The notes below the pieces were generated by a model that was not told the DNA's origin, searched no databases, and saw nothing but the letters and a program-made list of their open reading frames with translations. From assembly GCF_030817315.1 (NCBI RefSeq), contig NZ_JAUSZF010000001.1:444001-508000 (forward strand): a stretch of 64,000 nucleotides of DNA. The letters run 5' to 3'. Both the position numbers and the translations under genes were made by a program. The DNA is from Sphingomonas faeni (GTDB lineage Bacteria; Pseudomonadota; Alphaproteobacteria; Sphingomonadales; Sphingomonadaceae). Below are positions 1 through 7,603 of this stretch, one piece after another; the first letter of the stretch is position 1; each line of letters starts with the position of its first letter.

Positions 1-1
1 C

Positions 2-373
2 GGTGATCCTGAGACTCATGTCGGTCAGATCTCGAACGCTCTGTTGCGGGATTGCCGGTATCTGTCGGCGATCCGGATGCACGCCAAGGGGATGACGCAG
101 GAGCAGTCTTTCCGGATGTTCGTCGACGAGTGTTACCAGGACGAAGGGAATGCGAAGCAGCAGGCTGCGCGGGGGACGTATGATCCTGCGTATCTGAATT
201 ATACGATGGGTAAGTTGATGATCCGGAAACTGCGGGCGGACTGGACCGCGACGCGGGGTGGGCGGAAGGCTTGGAAGGCGTTCCATGACCAGTTCTTGAG
301 TTATGGGGGGCCGCCGATTCCGTTGGTGCGGAAGGCTATGATGGGGGAGGCTGAGGCTGGCGCGGCGTTTTGA
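2..373 (+). CDS. DUF885 family protein, C-terminal part (gene enters from the left edge)
   Basis: The reading frame is open from base 2 to a TGA at 371-373, so only the last 123 codons are present. Residues such as HAKGMTQEQ, the DEG stretch, and YTMGKLMIRKLR followed by a short FHDQFLSYGGPPIPL tail match the end of DUF885 proteins, a helical family often predicted to be metal-dependent peptidases. The catalytic part lies outside the window, so activity cannot be judged. An internal TTG at 44 is not the true start because the family signature begins upstream of it. The gene converges on the MFS gene, with a hairpin between them. Confidence 0.75.
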   Translation, partial: GDPETHVGQISNALLRDCRYLSAIRMHAKGMTQEQSFRMFVDECYQDEGNAKQQAARGTYDPAYLNYTMGKLMIRKLRADWTATRGGRKAWKAFHDQFLSYGGPPIPLVRKAMMGEAEAGAAF

Positions 374-382
374 TTTGGGGCT

Positions 383-407
383 AATCCTCCCCGGGACGGG
401 GAGGATT
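383..407. terminator. Hairpin after the DUF885 gene, possible bidirectional terminator
   Basis: An 11-bp perfect inverted repeat (AATCCTCCCCG / CGGGGAGGATT) surrounds a 3-base loop. It starts 10 bases after the DUF885 stop and lies between convergent genes. There is no clear T-run, so termination is inferred from stem strength and position. A similar hairpin lies at 22721-22744 between two other convergent genes. Confidence 0.5.
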
Positions 408-420
408 GGCTTCTTGCTGC

Positions 421-526
421 TCCCTCTCCCCTTTGGGGGGGGGGCTGGGGTGAGGGGTTGTTTCCGGGGGGAGCATTGCTGGGCTGCCCCTCTCCCCGAC
501 CCTCTCCCCGGGGGGGAGAGGGAGTA
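421..526. repeat. Palindromic repeat, family A, copy 1
   Basis: About 105 bp with G/C-rich arms (TCCCTCTCCCC... and ...GGGGAGAGGGA) at both ends and a less symmetric middle. Its reverse complement closely matches the element inside valS at 59042-59144, including the GAGGGGCAGCC and AACCCCTCACCCC blocks. It fills the space just downstream of the MFS stop codon. Confidence 0.75.
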
Positions 527-530
527 GGAG

Positions 531-1946
531 TTACCGCGTCTGTTGTGCGGGTTGAACGTCTTGGGTTTCCTCGGTCGGCGGGTTGCGGATCGAGGGGCGG
601 AGGCGGCTTAGGCTGCATAGGCCTGCCACTAGTGCTAGGCCGGCAGCGACCAGCGGCGGGGTCATACCGGCGCCTACGCCCATGGCCAGGAGGGCGGCTA
701 CCAAGGTGGCGCCGGTGGTCTGGCCTACCAGGCGGACCGTCGAGACCAACCCGCCCGCTGCCGCGGCGCGTTCGCGGGGGGCGGAGCCGATGATGAGGCG
801 CGCGTTCGGGGCCATGAACATGCCGAAGCCCGACCCACACACAGCCATTCGCCAGGCGATGTCGAAATAGCCGGGGTCTGCGGGCATGTACGCGATCAGC
901 AGCAGCGCGCAGATCGATACGCCCATGCCGATGCCGCCGAGCAGGCCTGCGGGGTAGCGATCCGATAACCAGCCGGAGAGTGGCGCGACGAACATGTTGG
1001 CCAGCGGCCACGGCGCGATCGCTGCGCCGACTTCCGCCGCGCTGAACCCGTAGGCGTGCGTCAGGCGGAAAGGCGTCGAGAGCAACAGCGTCATCTGCGC
1101 GATGAACGCGGTGTAGGCACCGATCGCCGACAGCGCGAGCACCGGGCGCGCGAGCAGGTCGATCGGCAGGATCGGCTTGGTCTCGCCCTGTTCGCGCTTC
1201 ACGAAGAACCAGCCGATCACCGCGCCGGTCAGCACGATCGCGGCGGAGACGATCGGGCTGTCGCCGTGGACCGCGCTTTCCGCGCCGCCGATGACGAGGC
1301 CGATCATCGCCGCGCACATCACTGCGCCGAGGACGTCGAAGGGTTCGTCACGGCGTTGCGGTTCGGGCAGCGCGCGGCCGAGTAGCAGGCTGGCGATCGC
1401 GAACGGTACTGCGCTGGCGAACACCCAGGGCCAGGGGGCGATAGCCAGCACTAAGCCGCCGATCGTCGGTGCGAGGGCCGCCGAACTGGAAACGACGACC
1501 GAGTTGATGCCGAGCCCGCGGCCGAGCTGCTTGGTCGGGTAGATCGAGCGGATCAGTGCGGATGAGACGCTTAGTGCGGCCGCAGCGCCGAGCGCTTGTG
1601 CCGCGCGGACGACCAGGAGGAACGGCAGGCTCTTCGCGAAGAAGCAGAGCAACGTCGCCACCGTGAAGAGCAGCTGGCCGTATTGGTACATCCGCTTCAG
1701 CCCGATCCGGTCGCCGAGTCCCGAGAACGGGAGCAGCGCCATTGCCAGGATCAGCTGGTAGACCGTGACGACGGTCACCACCGCGCTGCTGCCGACGTTC
1801 AGGTCGCGCGCGATCGTCGGGAGCGCGACGGTGGCGATACCGCCGTCGATAATCGTCAGCGCCGTGCCCGCCGAGATCGCGGCGATGGCGATGAAGCGGC
1901 GGGGTTTGGGCAGGCCGTCGGCCGCCGATATCTGGTCCGGTTGCAT
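531..1946 (-). CDS. MFS transporter, DHA2-like drug exporter
   Basis: This 471-residue protein has about 12-14 hydrophobic segments and the opening DGGIATVALPTIARDL of the drug:proton antiporter-2 group (EmrB/QacA type). The loop GDRIGLKRMY is the MFS motif between TM2 and TM3. It would sit in the inner membrane and export a small hydrophobic compound by proton exchange; the substrate cannot be read from sequence. It starts at an ATG 57 bp from the divergent peptidase gene, so the two share a promoter region. The C-terminal 20 residues are polar (TEETQDVQPAQQ) and cytoplasmic. No MFP adaptor or TolC gene is adjacent. Confidence 0.85.
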   Translation of the reverse strand: MQPDQISAADGLPKPRRFIAIAAISAGTALTIIDGGIATVALPTIARDLNVGSSAVVTVVTVYQLILAMALLPFSGLGDRIGLKRMYQYGQLLFTVATLLCFFAKSLPFLLVVRAAQALGAAAALSVSSALIRSIYPTKQLGRGLGINSVVVSSSAALAPTIGGLVLAIAPWPWVFASAVPFAIASLLLGRALPEPQRRDEPFDVLGAVMCAAMIGLVIGGAESAVHGDSPIVSAAIVLTGAVIGWFFVKREQGETKPILPIDLLARPVLALSAIGAYTAFIAQMTLLLSTPFRLTHAYGFSAAEVGAAIAPWPLANMFVAPLSGWLSDRYPAGLLGGIGMGVSICALLLIAYMPADPGYFDIAWRMAVCGSGFGMFMAPNARLIIGSAPRERAAAAGGLVSTVRLVGQTTGATLVAALLAMGVGAGMTPPLVAAGLALVAGLCSLSRLRPSIRNPPTEETQDVQPAQQTR

Positions 1947-2003
1947 TGCGGACGGCGATAGACCCCGGCATGAAGCTCGCCAAGCAATTCAGGGAGATAC
2001 GGT

Positions 2004-4133
2004 ATGCGGGTTCTGACTTCGATGCTTGCGGCGACGATATTGAGCGGGACGACCGGCCTTGCAGGCGCCGCTGCGCTTGCCCAAGTCGCGCCGATGACCA
2101 AAACCGATACAGCCGCTGACCCGTATATCTGGCTCGAGGACAAGGACGGCGCGAAGCCGCTGGCCTGGGTCGAGGCGGAGAATGCGAAGACTCTCCCGCG
2201 GCTGCAGAACGATCCGCGCTACAAGACCTTCTACGCCGAGGCGCTGGCGATCGCGTCGGCGAAGGATCGCATTCCGATGCCGAACCAGATGTTCGGGCGG
2301 ATCTATAATTTCTGGCGCGACGCCGAGCATCCGCATGGGCTTTGGCGCTGGACCAGCGCGGCGGATTACGCGAGCGCAACGCCGAAATGGACGACCGCGC
2401 TCGATCTCGATGCGCTGGGCAAGGCCGAGGGCAAGCAGTGGGTGTGGAAGGGTTCGACTTGCCTCCAGCCCGAGGAGCGGCTGTGCCTGGTCGCGCTGTC
2501 GGAGGGTGGCGAGGATGCGGTGACGTACCGCGAGTTCGACCTGTCGACGGGAGCGTTCGTCGCGAACGGCTTCATGTTGCCGAAGTCGAAGCAGGATGCG
2601 AGCTGGGTCGACAAGGATACGCTGCTGGTCGCGCGCGATTGGGGCGCGGGGACGACGACGCAGTCGGGCTATGCGTTCGTGTTGAAGCAGGTGAAGCGCG
2701 GCCAGCCGCTGACCGCCGCTATCGAGGTGTATCGCGGCGCGGCGACCGACCAGGGGCCGACCGGCGCCGACGTGCTGACCGACGAGAAGGGCAACCGGCT
2801 GGTCGTGATCCAGCGGCGGAAGACGTTCTTCGGTGCGGACAAGCTGGTGTGGACGCCGGCGGGGACGCGGCCGCTCGCGTTGCCCGACCGGACGTTTCCG
2901 GCGGGAATGATCGACGGGCAGGTAATTTTCTCGACCAGCGATCCCTGGGGCAAGATTCCCGAGGGGGCGGTTGCCTCTGCACCGCTTGCCGAGGTCGAAA
3001 AGGGGACGATCAATCCGACGATCGTCTTCGCACCGGGGCCGCGCCAGTCGGTCGACGGGATGGCGTTGACCAAATCGAAGCTGCTGCTGGTGGTGTCGGA
3101 CAACGTCCGCGGCCGCGCGTCGGTCTATACGCACGGGGCGGGGGGCTGGACTGCGAAGCCGATCGCGTTGCCAGACAATGCCTCGATCGACGTCGCGAGC
3201 ACGACCGATCGTAGCGACGATGCGTATCTGACGGTGACGGGGTTCCTGACGCCGACGTCGCTCTATTCGCTGGATGCGGCGTCTTTCGCTGCACCAAAAC
3301 CGATCAAGACGTTGCCGCCGAAATTCGATGCGTCGAACGACGTGGTCGAGCAGTTCGAGGCGACCTCCACCGACGGGACGAAGGTGCCGTACTTCGTGGT
3401 CCACAAGAAGGGCATCACGCTCGGCGGGACCACGCCGACGATCATGACGGCGTATGGCGGCTTCCAGGTGTCGATGACGCCGAGCTATTCGGGGAGCACC
3501 GGCAAGCTGTGGCTGGAGCGGGGCGGGTCTTATGTGCTTGCCAACATCCGCGGTGGCGGGGAGTTCGGGCCTAAATGGCATGATGCTGGGCGGAAGACCA
3601 AGCGGCAGGTCATCTACGACGACTTCGCCGCGGTGGCGAAGGACCTGTTTGCGCGGAAGCTGACGAGTCCGGCCAAGCTCGGCATTTATGGCGGGTCGAA
3701 CGGTGGGCTGCTGATGGGGGTCGAGTTCAACCAGCATCCGGACCTGTGGAAGGCGGTGACGATCCAGGTGCCGTTGCTCGATATGATCCGGTATGAGGGG
3801 ATCGCGGCTGGCGCGTCGTGGGTCGACGAATATGGCTCGGTGACGGTGCCGGAGGAGAAGGCGTTCCTCGAAAAGATCTCGCCGTATCAGAACATCAAGA
3901 AGGGCGTCGCGTATCCGGAGCCGTATATCTGGACGACGACCAAGGACGACCGCGTCGGGCCGCAGCATGCGCGGAAGTTCGCGGCGCGGTTGAAGGAATA
4001 TGGGCTGCCGTATCTTTACTATGAGGATACCGCGGGTGGTCATTCGGGGGATGCGGATATCGAGCAGGGGGCTCGGTTGCAGGCTCTGCAGATGACGTAT
4101 TTTACGCAGAAGCTGGTCGGGCCGGCGAAGTAG
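2004..4133 (+). CDS. Exported prolyl oligopeptidase family serine peptidase (S9)
   Basis: This 709-residue protein starts with a signal peptide (about residues 1-26, ending AALAQ). A beta-propeller-like region follows, then an alpha/beta-hydrolase domain. The catalytic triad is visible: Ser565 in GGSNGG, Asp648 in KDDRVGP and His680 in GGHSGD. The stretch ANIRGGGEFGPKWH is typical of prolyl oligopeptidases. It would cleave short proline-containing peptides in the periplasm. ATG at 2004 follows AGGGAG at 1991-1996. The gene stands alone, divergent from the MFS gene. Prolyl endopeptidase is the likeliest activity; an S9A relative with another preference is possible. Confidence 0.9.
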   Translation: MRVLTSMLAATILSGTTGLAGAAALAQVAPMTKTDTAADPYIWLEDKDGAKPLAWVEAENAKTLPRLQNDPRYKTFYAEALAIASAKDRIPMPNQMFGRIYNFWRDAEHPHGLWRWTSAADYASATPKWTTALDLDALGKAEGKQWVWKGSTCLQPEERLCLVALSEGGEDAVTYREFDLSTGAFVANGFMLPKSKQDASWVDKDTLLVARDWGAGTTTQSGYAFVLKQVKRGQPLTAAIEVYRGAATDQGPTGADVLTDEKGNRLVVIQRRKTFFGADKLVWTPAGTRPLALPDRTFPAGMIDGQVIFSTSDPWGKIPEGAVASAPLAEVEKGTINPTIVFAPGPRQSVDGMALTKSKLLLVVSDNVRGRASVYTHGAGGWTAKPIALPDNASIDVASTTDRSDDAYLTVTGFLTPTSLYSLDAASFAAPKPIKTLPPKFDASNDVVEQFEATSTDGTKVPYFVVHKKGITLGGTTPTIMTAYGGFQVSMTPSYSGSTGKLWLERGGSYVLANIRGGGEFGPKWHDAGRKTKRQVIYDDFAAVAKDLFARKLTSPAKLGIYGGSNGGLLMGVEFNQHPDLWKAVTIQVPLLDMIRYEGIAAGASWVDEYGSVTVPEEKAFLEKISPYQNIKKGVAYPEPYIWTTTKDDRVGPQHARKFAARLKEYGLPYLYYEDTAGGHSGDADIEQGARLQALQMTYFTQKLVGPAK

Positions 4134-4169
4134 GGGGCGGCTCCTACCGTCTCCCGCTACTCCATGCCG

Positions 4170-4245
4170 TTCTCCCGCGAACGCGGGAGCCCAGGGTTAC
4201 GAACGGTACCGCTTGTGATCCTGGGCCCCCGCTTTCGCGGGGGAA
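4170..4245. repeat. Palindromic repeat, family C, copy 1
   Basis: Left arm TTCTCCCGCGAACGCGGGAG with CCCAG, right arm CTGGG with CCCCGCTTTCGCGGGGGAA, separated by about 25 bases. The same arm pattern recurs at 37025, 40918, 41091, 45401 and 60530. It lies between the peptidase gene and a convergent small gene. Confidence 0.75.
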
Positions 4246-4267
4246 CCGTGAGGCGTTAGTTTCAACG

Positions 4268-4819
4268 TCAGCGGCAGCGGACCTGGTTGTTGCTCTGCTC
4301 GACCGCACGTCCGGCCAGGCCGCCCGCTGCTGCACCGAGCAGCGAACCGACGATGCGCGAACGGCCGCCGTCGATGACGTTGCCGAGAATGCCGCCACCC
4401 GCTGCACCGACGATCAGCCCGGTCGTGCCGTCGTTGCGCTTGCAGTAATATTGGCCGTCCTGGCCCGCATAGACGCGGTCGTTGGTTGCCAGCGTGCGTT
4501 CCTGGTAGTTCGGGCCTGCGCGGTAATAGCGTGATGGATCGTAATTGCCTTCGTCGCGCTCGTCCGGATAGGCTTCCTGATAGCCACCGCTCCGATCGGG
4601 TGCGGTGCGGTAGCCGCCCTGTGGCGCATAGCCGCCGCGATTGCCGCGGAGCGACTGGTAGCGATCGAATTCCTGGCGGAAGATCTGCAATTCGCTGTCG
4701 AGGCGTGACTGGGCGGCGGCGAAACGCGCGTCGTCGGCTTGCGACTGGGCGAGCGCGGGGGTGGCGGCGGAGAGGCAGGTAGCGGCGATCAGTGCGGCCG
4801 TACCGAGGAAACGCTTCAT
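4268..4819 (-). CDS. Glycine zipper 2TM domain protein, exported
   Basis: This 183-residue protein begins with a signal peptide (MKRFLGTAALIAATCL..., ending TPALAQ). A polar, Tyr/Arg/Gly-rich middle follows. The C-terminal glycine zipper reads GLIVGAAGGGILGNVIDG, then IVGSLLGAAAGGLAGRAVEQ, the pattern of the Rickettsia 17-kDa antigen-like 2TM family. It likely sits in or near the outer membrane. I chose ATG at 4819 rather than a longer upstream frame because the signal peptide starts there and AGAAGGA lies just upstream. No lipobox cysteine is evident at the cleavage site. Its function is unknown. Confidence 0.8.
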   Translation of the reverse strand: MKRFLGTAALIAATCLSAATPALAQSQADDARFAAAQSRLDSELQIFRQEFDRYQSLRGNRGGYAPQGGYRTAPDRSGGYQEAYPDERDEGNYDPSRYYRAGPNYQERTLATNDRVYAGQDGQYYCKRNDGTTGLIVGAAGGGILGNVIDGGRSRIVGSLLGAAAGGLAGRAVEQSNNQVRCR

Positions 4820-4850
4820 GATCCGGATCCTTCTGGGGGAGTCACAACGA

Positions 4851-4883
4851 GAGTGGGCGGCAGCATCGCGCCACCGCCCACTC
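4851..4883 (-). terminator. Hairpin between two small exported-protein genes
   Basis: A perfect 10-bp stem (GAGTGGGCGG / CCGCCCACTC) with a 13-base loop lies just after the stop of the basic small protein gene and before the glycine-zipper gene on the same strand. It lacks a T-run, so it may be an attenuator or an mRNA-stabilising stem rather than a full terminator. Confidence 0.4.
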
Positions 4884-4897
4884 GATTTCAAGACCTA

Positions 4898-5188
4898 TCA
4901 GCGGCAGATCTGCACGCGGCGGTTATGGCGCCATTCGGTGCGGCAGCGGCGATTGTTGTTGTTCCAGTTGCGACGGTCGTTGTCGCGGCCACGATAGCGG
5001 CGGTTGTCGTGGCGATCGCCGCGGTGATCGTTCCGGCGATAGTCGCGACGGTCGCCACGATGATCCCCGCGGTGGTCGTTGTCGCGATACTGCTGGCTGT
5101 ACCCGCGCTGCGCTTCTGCGGGAGCGGCGGCGCCGAGGCCGAGCGTTGCGAAAGCCAACCCGGCGGCGATGAGATGCGTAAACTTCAT
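4898..5188 (-). CDS. Small exported Arg/Asp/His-rich protein
   Basis: This 96-residue protein has a signal peptide (MKFTHLIAAGLAFATLGLGA, cleavage after AEAQ). The mature part is made largely of Asp-Arg-His-Gly-Arg units (DHRGDHRGDRRDYRRND and similar) and ends CRTEWRHNRRVQICR, with two cysteines that could pair. ATG at 5188 is supported by AGAGGA upstream. Low-complexity basic periplasmic proteins of this sort are common in sphingomonads; no function is known to me. The repeats are visible in the DNA as GGCGATCGCC-like blocks. It lies 78 bp upstream of the glycine-zipper gene on the same strand. Confidence 0.7.
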   Translation of the reverse strand: MKFTHLIAAGLAFATLGLGAAAPAEAQRGYSQQYRDNDHRGDHRGDRRDYRRNDHRGDRHDNRRYRGRDNDRRNWNNNNRRCRTEWRHNRRVQICR

Positions 5189-5316
5189 GAGATGTCCTCT
5201 CGAACCCGACAATCGGGATGCGCCGTTGTACGGCTATCGAAAGACATCGTTCCTGAACAGGGTTGTCGGCTGGCGTACAGGTTGGGCGCGCCAGCCGAGG
5301 ATCGATTGGCCCGAAG

Positions 5317-5610
5317 TTAGCTGGGGAGGCCTTCGATCACGAACACCCGGTAATCGGCGCCCTTGAGACGGTGCTGCAATGCGTCCTGATAGGCGGGGCT
5401 GTCGTACCAGGCATGCGCCTCGGCCACGTCCGGGAATTCGAGGATCACGGCGCCGTCGACGGTCGGACCTTCGAGCGTCTCGATCGCGCCGTAGAACGCC
5501 AGCGGGGTCAGCGTGCGTCCTTCGCGGGCCAGCGGTGCCTTGGCCTGATACTGCTTCATCTCGGCGGCATCGGTGATCTCGTTGCGCACGAATACGACAT
5601 AGGCGGTCAT
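5317..5610 (-). CDS. DUF1330 domain protein
   Basis: This 97-residue protein fits the whole DUF1330 fold, a ferredoxin-like dimeric alpha+beta barrel: it opens TAYVVFVRNEITD, has the central block DGAVILEFPDVAEAHAWYDSPAYQDAL, and ends YRVFVIEG. The biochemical role of the family is unsettled. It starts at ATG 5610 with GAGAA upstream. The GH29 fucosidase gene ends 51 bp upstream on the same strand, so it could be the last gene of the glycosidase operon, but nothing in its sequence points to sugars. Confidence 0.85.
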   Translation of the reverse strand: MTAYVVFVRNEITDAAEMKQYQAKAPLAREGRTLTPLAFYGAIETLEGPTVDGAVILEFPDVAEAHAWYDSPAYQDALQHRLKGADYRVFVIEGLPS

Positions 5611-5661
5611 CTGGATTCTCCTTCTGCGGCGGCAGGGTGGCGGTGGATATACCTATGCCCG

Positions 5662-7587
5662 TCACAATGCGCCTGGTTTCGGCCTGAACGCGCCGAGGCC
5701 TGCGATCGCGAGGCGTTGCGCGGGGATGGCGGTCTCGGCGAACGAGAAGCGCAGGTAGCGCGCGGCGGTCGGTCGGGCGAAGGCGATACGCTGGGCGGCA
5801 AGCGCGTAGGCGATGTTGGGGAGTTCACCCTTGGCGATGTCCTGCCAGGTCTTGCCGTCGGCGCTCGCCTCGACCCGGTAGCCCTTGGGCGGGGCGGTCT
5901 TCGCCATCACCGCGCGGGATGGGATGAGGACGAACCCGGCGAGTGTCTCGGTCGCGCCGAGGTCGATCGTGACCGAGGCGGGTATGCCGGGTGCGGGTGC
6001 GGGCATGGTCCAGGCGGTTGCGCTGTCGTCGTCGAGCAGCGCCTTGGCGCCCGGTGCGGTGGCGGTGACGATCGACCAGCGGCTGGTGACGACGGTGGTC
6101 GTGTCGGTGTTCCGGACCGGTGCGACCGGAGCGGGCGCGACCTGGCGGAACAGCGCGACTTCGCTGATCGCGGGGCAGGCTGTGCCTTCGAGGATTCGCA
6201 GGCGGAGGCGGCGGGGGGCGATCGGTTTTTCGAGACGAACGATCCGTTGGGGGCCGATTCCCGAATGCTCGGCGAGCTTTTCCCATCGTCCGTTGATCTC
6301 CGCATCAATAGCGAAGCGGGTGACGCGTATGCCGAGCGGGAGATACTCGCGGAGGCGGATGAGATCGAACGATCGGCCCGGCGGGAGGTCGAGCGTAAGC
6401 GTCGGGGTGGTGATGGCGTCGGGCGTCGACCAATAGGTGTCGCGGTTGCCGTCGAGCACCGTGCTGGCCGCATAGGTCTTCCCGCGGACGTGGGTTGCCG
6501 ATGCGACCGCACCTTTTGCGAGATCGGTGGCGAAGGTCGCGGCCTGCGCGGTGCCGAACGACTTCAGCGTCTCGACGTCGATGTCGGCGAGGCGACCGCG
6601 GCGGTCCGGCGGCAGGTTGAGGTTGAGGTTGGTGCCGCGGCCGACCGACTCGTCGTGGAGCTTGATGAGGCGCGCGGGCGTCTTGACCTTCGAATCCTCG
6701 TCGGCGTGATAGAACCAGCCGGGCCGGATCGAGACGTCGGTCTCGGCGGGCCACCAGAGCGGCGCGCCGCGCACGCCCGAATTGCCCTCGGACTGGACAT
6801 AGGGATGGTTCGGCATCGTCGGCCAGCACGGATCGCCGGCGACGCCATCCTCGTTCCCGACCCAGCGCAGGTCCGCGCCGAGCGGGTCGAAGGTGCAGGC
6901 CATCGGCTGATGCTGGTGGACCAGCGCGACGATCGACGGCCAATTATAGTATTTCGGGGCGTCGATCTTCCGCGTGTCGCGCGCGCCGCCGTAATAGCCG
7001 TCACCGCCGTTCGCGCCGTCGAACCAGAATTCGAACAGCGTGCCATAGCGCGTGCAGAGCTCGACCACCTGCTTGCGGAAATATTCGACATAGGCTGGGC
7101 GGCCGTACTCGGCGTGGTTGCGATCCCAAGGCGAGAGATAGAGGCCGAAATCGAGGCCGGCGCGGCGGGTCGCGCGCTCCATCTCGCCGACGATGTCGCC
7201 CTTACCGTCCTTGTAGGGACTGTTGCGGATGCAGTGTTCGGTCAGCATCGTCGGCCAGAGGCAGAAGCCGTCATGATGCTTGGCGGTCAGGATGATGCCG
7301 CGCATCCCGCCCGCCTTGGCTGCCGCGACGATCTGGTCGGGCGAGAAGTCGGTCGGGTCGAAGAGCTTCGGATCCTCGTCGCCGTATCCCCATTCGCGAT
7401 CGGTGAAGGTGTTGATCGAGAAATGGACGAACGCGTATTGCTCTCGCGCGTGCCAGGCGAGTTGGCGCTTCGAGGGTGTCGCACCCCAGGGTTTCGGCGC
7501 GGTGTCGCGGCCGGCACCTATCGCTGGCGTGGCGGTGGCGGCTAGACCCGAGGCGAGCAGCAGGCGGCGGGAAACTTCGGTCATCAT
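5662..7587 (-). CDS. Alpha-L-fucosidase (GH29) with a C-terminal carbohydrate-binding region
   Basis: This 641-residue protein has an N-terminal export signal with a twin-arginine look (SRRLLLASG). The GH29 barrel follows (ILTAKHHDGFCLWP at about 100-112), with the likely nucleophile Asp190 in FEFWFDGANGG. After the barrel come two beta-rich stretches resembling F5/8-type C (CBM32) modules, about residues 350-470 and 490-635. It would remove alpha-linked fucose from glycans. The FWFDGA form resembles GH29 members acting on alpha-1,3/1,4-fucose, but linkage is an inference. The gene follows the GH92 stop by 16 bp with CGGAGA as ribosome site and ends the glycosidase chain. Confidence 0.9.
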   Translation of the reverse strand: MMTEVSRRLLLASGLAATATPAIGAGRDTAPKPWGATPSKRQLAWHAREQYAFVHFSINTFTDREWGYGDEDPKLFDPTDFSPDQIVAAAKAGGMRGIILTAKHHDGFCLWPTMLTEHCIRNSPYKDGKGDIVGEMERATRRAGLDFGLYLSPWDRNHAEYGRPAYVEYFRKQVVELCTRYGTLFEFWFDGANGGDGYYGGARDTRKIDAPKYYNWPSIVALVHQHQPMACTFDPLGADLRWVGNEDGVAGDPCWPTMPNHPYVQSEGNSGVRGAPLWWPAETDVSIRPGWFYHADEDSKVKTPARLIKLHDESVGRGTNLNLNLPPDRRGRLADIDVETLKSFGTAQAATFATDLAKGAVASATHVRGKTYAASTVLDGNRDTYWSTPDAITTPTLTLDLPPGRSFDLIRLREYLPLGIRVTRFAIDAEINGRWEKLAEHSGIGPQRIVRLEKPIAPRRLRLRILEGTACPAISEVALFRQVAPAPVAPVRNTDTTTVVTSRWSIVTATAPGAKALLDDDSATAWTMPAPAPGIPASVTIDLGATETLAGFVLIPSRAVMAKTAPPKGYRVEASADGKTWQDIAKGELPNIAYALAAQRIAFARPTAARYLRFSFAETAIPAQRLAIAGLGAFRPKPGAL

Positions 7588-7603
7588 CGTCTCCGGGAGA
7601 GGC

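Noticed and set aside
531..1946. MFS gene as the sugar permease of the glycan island
   Set aside because: Its sequence is of the DHA2 drug-export group and it lies outside the glycosidase chain, beyond four unrelated genes.
5263..7545. A 760-codon open frame opposite the GH29 gene
   Set aside because: It is rich in Arg, Gly and Asp without any family motif, and mirrors the third-position GC bias of the fucosidase gene. It is a shadow of that gene. The same holds for long antisense frames opposite the S9 peptidase, the GH2 galactosidase and the TonB receptor.
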